This document shows positions 16,118-22,150 of a stretch of 44,962 nucleotides of DNA, piece by piece (positions within the stretch are counted from its first letter, which is position 1; every line of letters starts with the position of its first letter). The notes under the pieces were generated by a model that saw only the letters and a program-made list of their open reading frames with translations, was not told the DNA's origin and did no database searches. The DNA comes from Fidelibacterota bacterium (GTDB lineage: Bacteria; Fidelibacterota; UBA8477; JABMPR01), in assembly GCA_018650795.1 (NCBI GenBank), contig JABIFG010000126.1, positions 1 to 44,962 of the forward strand, given 5' to 3'. The translations under genes were made by a program, and so were the position numbers.

Positions 16118-16968
16118 TAGAGAGCCTCCTCCAATGGTTTGATATCAACATAGTTGAACACGGGACCATCCTGGCAGCAGTACACCCCATTGATCTGGCA
16201 GTGTCCACATTTGCCAACGCCACATTTCATGCGACGTTCAAGTGATAGATATATCTGATCATCCGGAAGCTGTTTTGATTTGAGGGACATGACCACAAAC
16301 TTGTACATGATTGGGGGGCCAGTGATAGCGGCAATGGTAGTATTCAGCTTAAGATCCAGTGAGGGAATCAAAGTCGTGATCACACCGGTATTACCTTCCC
16401 AGGTTTCATCTGCTTGGTCTACGGTCACATGTAATTCGACATCATCTCTATTTTTCCATTCCTCCAGTTCATCCCTGAAAAGCAGTTCGGAGGGCGTTTT
16501 TGCACCGTAGAGTATGATGAGACGACCAAAATCTTTGCGGTTATCCAGTACATAATTTATGAGAGAACGGAGCGGTACCAGGCCAATGCCCCCAGCAACT
16601 ACCAGAATATCCTTTCCAAAAAGTTTCTCCATTGGGAAGCCTTTGCCAAAAGGACCTCGAATCCCTATCATATCACCAGCTTCATAATTCTTCAGAACAT
16701 TTGTAAGCGTTCCGACCTGACGAATACACAATTCAAACTTACTACCCTTTGAGGGAGAGCTGGAAATAGATATGGGTGCTTCACCAATTCCAAAGGCAGA
16801 GACTTCTACAAACTGACCAGGATTATGACCTAAAGTCTGCCCGTTTGGCATTTCAATCTCATACCATTTTTCCATTTCAGTTATCTGTTTAGCTCCGGTC
16901 ACCTTACACATCGTGGGGTAATAGAGATCCTCGGTTTCATGATGTTTTACATCTTCTAGGCGTTTCAT
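16117..16968 (-). CDS. hydG: Sulfhydrogenase gamma subunit (FAD/NAD(P)-binding, 2Fe-2S)
   Basis: The diaphorase subunit that passes electrons between NAD(P)(H) and the iron-sulfur chain. The FAD-binding barrel lies at about 15-105 (PISISSSPS replaces the usual RxYS flavin motif). The nucleotide-binding domain starts near 120 (VVAGGIGLVPLRSLI). The C-terminal [2Fe-2S] motif has cysteines 249, 254, 257 and 264/265 (CGVGKCGHC...YCC), as in the dihydroorotate dehydrogenase electron-transfer subunit family. The gene has 283 aa, starts 12 bases after hydB and overlaps hydD by one base. NADPH preference is typical of group 3b but is not determined here. Confidence 0.94.
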   Translation of the reverse strand: MKRLEDVKHHETEDLYYPTMCKVTGAKQITEMEKWYEIEMPNGQTLGHNPGQFVEVSAFGIGEAPISISSSPSKGSKFELCIRQVGTLTNVLKNYEAGDMIGIRGPFGKGFPMEKLFGKDILVVAGGIGLVPLRSLINYVLDNRKDFGRLIILYGAKTPSELLFRDELEEWKNRDDVELHVTVDQADETWEGNTGVITTLIPSLDLKLNTTIAAITGPPIMYKFVVMSLKSKQLPDDQIYLSLERRMKCGVGKCGHCQINGVYCCQDGPVFNYVDIKPLEEAL

Positions 16969-16980
16969 AATAGGCCTCCT

Positions 16981-18015
16981 CTATACCCGGACAGTTCTGT
17001 GATATTGGGCTTTTTCATCTTCCTGAATGAGTTCATTTACAATATCAGGTAATGAGATTCCCGCAGGACAGAAAGCAGTACAGCGTCCACACCCTACGCA
17101 CCAGGGCAGACCTTCTTCATCAGTGATGTACTTAAATTTGCGATAGAGACGATGACGAGTTCTATTGACTGTTTTCTCTCTGAAATTTTCACCACCGGCT
17201 ACTTCGGCGAAGGTGCTGAGCATACAGCTATCCCAGTTACGTTGACGCATACCGTCTTCAGCAGTGACCGTGACTTCGTCCTGAACATCAAAACAAAAGC
17301 AGGTGGGACAAGTAAGGTTACAGGCACCACAGCCCACACATTGTGAAGCCACATCAGCCCAGACATCAGAGTGATAGGCATACTGAAAAACACGTGGGAG
17401 CCGATTATAGTGATAACGAATTTTTTTCTTAAACTCACGACCATCAACAATCTCTGGTGTAGTAAGTTCTTTTCTATCAAAACCATCTATCAATGTTTGG
17501 CCATGATCTGTAATGACATAAAGTTGAAAGTCACCGTCCACTTCATTGAGAAAGAGGTCAAAGCCTTCCATGTCCTCAATGGCGATGCCCACACTATCTG
17601 AGAAGTGAAATTCATCCGGTTTAAAAGAAATTCCCACAAACCGGGAGGACTGACGACGCTTGAAATAGTTTGATTCTGCAGAACCGGACAACATACTGTG
17701 ATCCAGCCTGAGTATGGATTGCATCTCATAGCTATGTACAGCAAAAAATACCCTGGGAGTGATGGCTACATCCACCTTCTCATAAGTCACTTCTTTGAGC
17801 GAGAAATCCATTAATTTTTCAACAGGAGGGAGAAACATCTTTTTCAGCGGTAATAAGGTACGGTTATAGTCCAGCACCACCTCACTGTTATCCTTAACAA
17901 CTTCAAATGAGTACGATACATCCCCTTTCCCATGGGGGGCTATCACTTCCCCAAAATCCCCGAGGTGATTGATCAGGGCTGGGACATCAGACCGTAATAG
18001 AGAAAAACACTCCAT
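16981..18015 (-). CDS. hydB: Sulfhydrogenase beta subunit (two 4Fe-4S clusters)
   Basis: The electron-transfer subunit linking the gamma subunit to the rest of the complex. From the ATG at 18015 the product has 344 aa. The first ferredoxin motif is at 226-236 (CVGCGACNLTC) followed by PTCFCFD; the second is at 306-316 (CVGCGRCTAFC). I chose this start because AAGGGAG lies 5 bases upstream; the longer frame from 18060 adds 15 residues without a ribosome site. It is the first gene of the hydrogenase operon. A long upstream region holds an FNR-like palindrome, so expression is probably controlled by oxygen or redox state. Confidence 0.93.
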   Translation of the reverse strand: MECFSLLRSDVPALINHLGDFGEVIAPHGKGDVSYSFEVVKDNSEVVLDYNRTLLPLKKMFLPPVEKLMDFSLKEVTYEKVDVAITPRVFFAVHSYEMQSILRLDHSMLSGSAESNYFKRRQSSRFVGISFKPDEFHFSDSVGIAIEDMEGFDLFLNEVDGDFQLYVITDHGQTLIDGFDRKELTTPEIVDGREFKKKIRYHYNRLPRVFQYAYHSDVWADVASQCVGCGACNLTCPTCFCFDVQDEVTVTAEDGMRQRNWDSCMLSTFAEVAGGENFREKTVNRTRHRLYRKFKYITDEEGLPWCVGCGRCTAFCPAGISLPDIVNELIQEDEKAQYHRTVRV

Positions 18016-18121
18016 AATGGCTCCCTTGCATAAATGATCGGTTAAAAAATAGTACAACATTCATCACACGATCATTTGCAAAGCACATGCCAATATATCT
18101 GCTTCCTAATAACAATTATTT

Positions 18122-18150
18122 ATCTTATCATGTATAATTGTTAAAGTCAG
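18122..18150 (-). promoter_or_regulatory. Candidate hydrogenase operon promoter
   Basis: CTGACT (18150-18145), a 17-base spacer and TAAGAT (18127-18122) on the minus strand resemble a sigma-70-type promoter at 4 of 6 positions each. The predicted start near 18115 would put the FNR-like box at about -61.5. The match alone is weak; the geometry makes it worth listing. Confidence 0.35.
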
Positions 18151-18169
18151 CAGAACACATTATTAAAGG

Positions 18170-18183
18170 CTGATATAGATCAA
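18170..18183 (-). promoter_or_regulatory. FNR/CRP-type operator upstream of hydB
   Basis: TTGATCTATATCAG on the minus strand matches the FNR consensus TTGAT-N4-ATCAA at 9 of 10 positions. It lies about 155 bases upstream of the hydB ATG in an otherwise gene-free region. FNR-family regulators commonly control hydrogenases. No FNR gene is in the window, so the regulator is inferred. Confidence 0.45.
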
Positions 18184-18260
18184 ACTCATACTTTGTAATT
18201 AGTTTACCTAAGCATTACATGTTAATATATACTATAATGACAAGGCTAACCACCACATAG

Positions 18261-18361
18261 GGTTGGACATTGAGCACTTCGACCGGCTCAGTAACCTGCT
18301 CTCGAAATGTCCAAACCTATACTTAATCATCCTTTGGTTTCGATGCTTCGACTTAGCTCAG
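18261..18361. repeat. Dispersed palindromic repeat (CTTCGAC-GGCTCAG family)
   Basis: Outer arms GGTTGGACATT (18261-18271) and AATGTCCAAACC (18306-18317) form an imperfect inverted repeat. ACTTCGACCGGCTCAG at 18276-18291 is 15/16 identical to 36404-36419, and a diverged copy (GCTTCGACTTAGCTCAG) ends at 18361. It sits at the 3' end of the LON-domain operon. Confidence 0.6.
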
Positions 18362-18414
18362 CACGGGCTTCCTCAACCGCCGGCTCCTCAGTACATTGAA
18401 CAAGAAAAATGAAT

Positions 18415-19062
18415 TTAATTCAGTGAGATGTCGTCTGTAATTTTGGGGTCCACACGTTTGAGTAATTCGATGGTTTCTATCTGATCATCAATGAGCCATA
18501 AGATTCGGTTGGCCCGCTCTCTCACAGAATCCATGGATAACAATGAATATTGCTCAGTATTTTTTAAGGGTAAGGTACGGGCTACCAGGTTCACAAGTGC
18601 GATAAATGATTCATGTTCCCCCAGGATTGGTGTAAAATCCAGTGCTTCTGGAGATTGCTCCACAAGATAATTCAGCCGGAGTAGCAGATCTTCCCGCTCA
18701 TTGATAAAATCATTCTCAACATCAGATTCGGGTAACTCAATCAATTCTGCTACGCGAAAGGGATTGTCTTTGACTATTTCTCCAAAGCCCACTCGAAACA
18801 GTCCTTCCAGCACGATATTGTATTTCCCATTCTCCAATTTCTCATAGGACTGAATCCGACCGAGACAGCCCACGGGATAGATTTCCGGGGTACCATAATA
18901 TTCTTCTTCATACCCTGGCTTCAAAACACCCATGGCCAATAGGCCATCCCCCTCCAGAACACTTTCAATCATTTCCACATATCTCGGTTCAAAGACATGG
19001 TAACTGGCTGTGGTTTCAGGAAACAGATTTACCGTAGGTAATGGAAAAACAGGTGCGTGCAT
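18415..19062 (-). CDS. LON substrate-binding-domain protein
   Basis: A 215-aa soluble protein made only of the N-terminal LON (PUA-like beta plus helical) substrate-recognition domain, without the ATPase and protease parts of Lon. The family signature FPLPTVNLFPETTASYHVFE spans about 6-25, followed by EPRYVEMIE and a GCLGRI strand near 74-79. Stand-alone LON-domain proteins are common but their function is unknown; a role in substrate recognition or RNA/protein binding is only suggested by the fold. It is the last gene of a five-gene operon, 13 bases after the cupin gene. Confidence 0.88.
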   Translation of the reverse strand: MHAPVFPLPTVNLFPETTASYHVFEPRYVEMIESVLEGDGLLAMGVLKPGYEEEYYGTPEIYPVGCLGRIQSYEKLENGKYNIVLEGLFRVGFGEIVKDNPFRVAELIELPESDVENDFINEREDLLLRLNYLVEQSPEALDFTPILGEHESFIALVNLVARTLPLKNTEQYSLLSMDSVRERANRILWLIDDQIETIELLKRVDPKITDDISLN

Positions 19063-19075
19063 ATCTAGACTTCAG

Positions 19076-19417
19076 TTATAAACTGAGGTTATGAATCCCT
19101 GGAGGAGCAGCGATTTTGAGCACGGTTAACTGCTCGTCACTCTCATTGATGATTCCAGAGCTGACACCTATTTCCACCAGGACTGAAGTATTGCGTGTAA
19201 GAACAAGCACCTCATCTCCTACTTCAAAAACACCTTCTCCCCTCAAGACAAAATAAATAACGTCTGATATGGGTTCCACAACAGGTGAAATGTACTGGTG
19301 AGTGTTCAAAAGCAGTACATCCATCTGCAGTTGGTCACTTTTGAACATACTATTAATGTTGGCTGCATCTTCTGAGAAGTGTGCGACCTGTTTTAAGTCC
19401 TTTACATTATTTTCCAT
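19076..19417 (-). CDS. Small cupin-domain protein
   Basis: A 113-aa single-domain cupin (beta barrel) with the second cupin motif region GEGVFEVGDEV (about 54-64) and a following hydrophobic strand. The histidines of a classical metal-binding cupin motif are mostly missing (VVEPISDVIYFVLRGEG), so metal binding is doubtful and a sensory or ligand-binding role is possible. The start overlaps the elbB stop by 11 bases, indicating coupled translation. The specific function is unknown. Confidence 0.75.
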   Translation of the reverse strand: MENNVKDLKQVAHFSEDAANINSMFKSDQLQMDVLLLNTHQYISPVVEPISDVIYFVLRGEGVFEVGDEVLVLTRNTSVLVEIGVSSGIINESDEQLTVLKIAAPPGIHNLSL

Positions 19418-20069
19418 AAATCATCTCTATAATTTTATGAACCAGTTTTTCAATTCCAGTGGCAACCTCGCTAATTCTCATATCCAACATGTATGCTGGA
19501 GTTGAAACCAGGTTCCTTTCTTCATCAACCACAAAATCGTCGACTGGACAGTTAATATGAACTCCACCCATTTCATTGATGGCGGCCGCCGTTTCAGCAT
19601 CTGATCCAATGGTTAGTTTGGCATCTGCGCCATAAATATGTGGAATCATGGCTGGGGCAATACATATGAATCCCATGGGTTTTCCAGTAGCAGCAAAAGC
19701 ACGTGCAAACTGGAGTACATCTGTTTGCACTAAACTGGTAGCACCCTTAACGGCAAAATTAGACAGATTTTTTGCAGCACCATAGCCGCCCGGAAAAATC
19801 ACAGCATCATAATCATTTGGATTTGCTTGCGCTATATCAATGATCTTGGTGCGCGCTATGCGAGCAGCCTCAACCAGAACGTTTCTCTGTTCTCCTTCGG
19901 CAACTTCACCAGTGAAATGGTTAACCACATGCATTTGCTCCATATCTGGTGCCATGCATTGGTAGCTCACACCAGCACGATCCAGGGCAAGCATAGTGAT
20001 GACACTTTCTTGAATCTCAGCGCCATCTAAAAATCCTGAACCAGATAAAACCACTGCTATTTTTTTCAT
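19407..20069 (-). CDS. elbB: ElbB-type glyoxalase (DJ-1/PfpI superfamily)
   Basis: A 220-aa class I amidotransferase-like protein of the ElbB/ES1 family. ElbB was linked to isoprenoid biosynthesis in E. coli and shows glyoxalase activity. The diagnostic features are the N-terminal GSGFLDGAEIQE at about 10-21, the FPGGYGAAKNLS segment at 92-103 and the nucleophile-elbow cysteine Cys136 (GFICIAPAM). A strong GGGGAGGG ribosome site precedes the ATG. It lies 24 bases after the Rieske gene. The family is secure; the in vivo substrate is not established. Confidence 0.93.
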   Translation of the reverse strand: MKKIAVVLSGSGFLDGAEIQESVITMLALDRAGVSYQCMAPDMEQMHVVNHFTGEVAEGEQRNVLVEAARIARTKIIDIAQANPNDYDAVIFPGGYGAAKNLSNFAVKGATSLVQTDVLQFARAFAATGKPMGFICIAPAMIPHIYGADAKLTIGSDAETAAAINEMGGVHINCPVDDFVVDEERNLVSTPAYMLDMRISEVATGIEKLVHKIIEMIYGK

Positions 20070-20093
20070 ATTACCCTCCCCTTACCTGATTTT

Positions 20094-20453
20094 TTACCAA
20101 TCAAAAGCTGATGTATCGAAATCATCGTCTTCTTTTTCAGCCACGGGCAGCACCCATAATTGTTCAGCTCTCATGACGATTGGATAGGTCTCCAACCTGG
20201 TATAACTGGGCTTGATTCCCCTACCCGTGGATACACTGTATTTCCACCCATGTAAAGGGCAGGTCAACGTGTCACCGGTGATTTCACATAGTTCAAGTTT
20301 GAAGCCATTGTGCTTACAGAACCCTGAACGTGCGATAAAACGATCTGGTGTGTGAAAAATGGTAATTTCCTCTCCATCCAAATTCACATTAAGAGCACCA
20401 TTCTCGGGTACGGCGGATGCATCACAGGCGTAGATAAAATCAACTTCTGACAT
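20094..20453 (-). CDS. Rieske-type [2Fe-2S] ferredoxin
   Basis: A 119-aa soluble Rieske protein. The cluster ligands are Cys46/His48 (CKH) and Cys65/His68 (CPLH), the spacing of ferredoxins of the dioxygenase type and of NirD-like proteins, without the disulfide cysteines of bc1-type Rieske proteins. I use the ATG at 20453 (after GGAAAG), which overlaps the NUDIX stop by 14 bases; a longer frame to 20528 would add 25 unlikely residues inside the NUDIX gene. The C-terminus is acidic (EKEDDDFD). No dioxygenase or nitrite reductase partner is nearby, so its electron acceptor is unknown. Confidence 0.9.
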   Translation of the reverse strand: MSEVDFIYACDASAVPENGALNVNLDGEEITIFHTPDRFIARSGFCKHNGFKLELCEITGDTLTCPLHGWKYSVSTGRGIKPSYTRLETYPIVMRAEQLWVLPVAEKEDDDFDTSAFDW

Positions 20454-21009
20454 GAGCTTTCCAATCTCCACGGGCCAGTTTTTCAGCCCAGAACAAACCC
20501 ACCATAGTTTTCGCGTCAGTGATTTCACCGCGCCTTAACATTTCCATGGCTTTGTCCAGAGGCATTTCAATGATTTCCAGAAACTCATCTTCATCCCGGT
20601 CTATTTCCTTTATGGTCAGATCGCTGGCAGCATAAACTGCCATTTTTTCATCAGCATAACCAATGGCTGGATAGAGATGACTTATGAATGTCCAAGTCTT
20701 TGCTGTATAACCAGTTTCTTCAAGGAGTTCACGTTTTCCCGTAGTGAGAAAGTCCTCTCCTGGATCGGTTTTACCAGCCGGTAGTTCATAAAATATTTCG
20801 TTTGGGTAATACCTGAACTGTCTTTCCATGATGAGGGTTGAGGTATTTAGAAAGGGAATGATAACCACAGCACCAGGGTGCTTAATCCCTTCACGGATAC
20901 TTTTCTGACCATTGGGAAGCTGGACCACATCACGAACCACATGCAGGAGATTCCCTTTAAATTTGGTCTCAGATGATAATTTTATTTCACGAAGATCTAT
21001 AGAATTCAT
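20440..21009 (-). CDS. NUDIX hydrolase (ADP-ribose pyrophosphatase-like)
   Basis: A 189-aa NUDIX enzyme, probably splitting ADP-ribose or a similar nucleoside diphosphate derivative. The full Nudix box is present at 79-101 (Gly, then Glu at the +6 position, then RELLEETGY). The preceding ELPAGK and trailing IGYADEKM fit the NudF/ADP-ribose type. I use the ATG at 21009 (MNSIDLRE): the frame continues 50 codons upstream, but that part is hydrophobic nonsense reading into the dispersed repeat at 21115-21138. It is the first gene of the NUDIX-Rieske-ElbB-cupin-LON operon. Confidence 0.92.
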   Translation of the reverse strand: MNSIDLREIKLSSETKFKGNLLHVVRDVVQLPNGQKSIREGIKHPGAVVIIPFLNTSTLIMERQFRYYPNEIFYELPAGKTDPGEDFLTTGKRELLEETGYTAKTWTFISHLYPAIGYADEKMAVYAASDLTIKEIDRDEDEFLEIIEMPLDKAMEMLRRGEITDAKTMVGLFWAEKLARGDWKAHVRS

Positions 21010-21114
21010 AAGGCTTTTATCATAGAACAGGATTAGGTCAAATGCAAGAGACATGCTCAAAATAGAGTACTGAAAATATGGAAAGGTCACTACCCATATT
21101 GGAAATACTAAATT

Positions 21115-21228
21115 GTCATCCCGAGCGGAGTCGAGGGAAAACAAGCAATCCCACTCCAAGCATTTCGTGATGTGGTTAGCTCTTTCAAACTAGGCATAGT
21201 TCCTTCCCTCGATGTCGCACGGGATGAC
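21115..21228. repeat. Dispersed inverted repeat (GTCATCCCGAGCGGAGTCGAGGGA family)
   Basis: The 24-nt left arm (21115-21138) and right arm (21205-21228) are inverted copies with 20 of 24 matches. The left arm is repeated exactly, inverted, at 22025-22048. It fills the gap between the lipoprotein gene and the NUDIX operon and could form a long hairpin at the lipoprotein mRNA 3' end. Confidence 0.75.
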
Positions 21229-21246
21229 GTATTCTATACTGTCTAA

Positions 21247-22140
21247 TCATAATTCGATTATTGTGACTGCCACGGAGCCAAAACAACCATAACCACCCTC
21301 GACCGTGGAGCCATCAGGATGATAGGTATTGGGAATAAAAGAGATGGGACTGTTCCCATAGCGGGTCAAGTTCTCATCCAGGGCAGTAAGCATGAGATAC
21401 AGGGGAACACCGTTAGAGGTGCTGAAACTCCAATCCACTTCAATACTACTTCCGTTGCTTGGCTTGACAATCTTATCCAGGACGTTTCCAGCGAAGAAGA
21501 GATACAACTTGTATTCATAAGTGCTGGGATGGTGTTGAATCTGAAATGATAGCTTGTCAGAATTCATGAGTAATGAATTTGGAATGAGTTGAGGTTTATC
21601 AGGAATGATGGTTTGACCCGTAAGTGTGGGAAAACCAGGTGCCTTGACCTCCAGATCAAACGCCTCACCAGCTTCAACATTCAGAGTAGTATCGCGATAG
21701 TCACCCCAATCGCTGGTATCTTCGTCCCGCATAAAAAGGTGTTCACTACTTGAGATGATTGAACTCACTTTGACATAATCGACCTGAGGTGAAAAGTTCT
21801 CTATAGAATCTGAATAAATTTCCTCGGTGGTGAGCGCTCTATTAATATTGATAAATGAAGTCCCGGCTTGATCATCTGCCCGGAGAACACCAAGAATATT
21901 AAGACCAGCCTGAAATTCTGTTTCCACAATATCCGTTGGCATGGGACCAGGTTGATGGGGTAAATCGCAGGAAAACATGAACAGAGCTAGAATGAAGATT
22001 GGGAGGTACCAGGATCGATGATTATCCCTCGACTCCGCTCGGGATGACGATCTCGACGGAGCCTCTCCTGAGTGCAGCCGAAGGACTCGGCGTGACGAAC
22101 GAGAGTAGTTTGATAACATTGTATTTTTAGATAACATCAT
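21247..22140 (-). CDS. DUF4249-like outer-membrane lipoprotein with repeat-derived N-terminus
   Basis: A lipoprotein that resembles DUF4249 proteins, which in FCB bacteria accompany TonB-dependent receptors. I use the ATG at 22140 (297 aa), placed 6 bases after AAGGGA; the frame extends upstream to 22209 inside the receptor gene. The hydrophobic segment YLPIFILALFMFSC ends in a lipobox with lipidated Cys58. The 45 residues before it are Arg/Ser-rich and are largely encoded by a dispersed repeat, which is very long for a lipoprotein n-region. The mature part is beta-rich (for example GQTIIPDKP). It is the third gene of the envelope module, with only 10 bases from the receptor stop. The DUF4249 call is moderate. 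Confidence 0.72.
   Translation of the reverse strand: MMLSKNTMLSNYSRSSRRVLRLHSGEAPSRSSSRAESRDNHRSWYLPIFILALFMFSCDLPHQPGPMPTDIVETEFQAGLNILGVLRADDQAGTSFININRALTTEEIYSDSIENFSPQVDYVKVSSIISSSEHLFMRDEDTSDWGDYRDTTLNVEAGEAFDLEVKAPGFPTLTGQTIIPDKPQLIPNSLLMNSDKLSFQIQHHPSTYEYKLYLFFAGNVLDKIVKPSNGSSIEVDWSFSTSNGVPLYLMLTALDENLTRYGNSPISFIPNTYHPDGSTVEGGYGCFGSVAVTIIEL
22025..22048. repeat. Dispersed repeat copy inside a coding region
   Basis: An exact 24-nt inverted copy of 21115-21138, lying inside the signal-peptide region of the lipoprotein gene. A GC-rich hairpin (GCCGA...TCGGC, near 22077-22091) lies beside it and may belong to the same insertion. Confidence 0.85.
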
Positions 22141-22150
22141 ATCCATTCCC

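Noticed and set aside
20454..20528. 25-codon upstream extension of the Rieske gene
   Set aside because: It lies entirely inside the NUDIX coding region, and a good GGAAAG site precedes the internal ATG at 20453.
21010..21159. 50-codon N-terminal extension of the NUDIX gene
   Set aside because: It translates the dispersed repeat and has no ribosome site; NUDIX homology begins just after the ATG at 21009.
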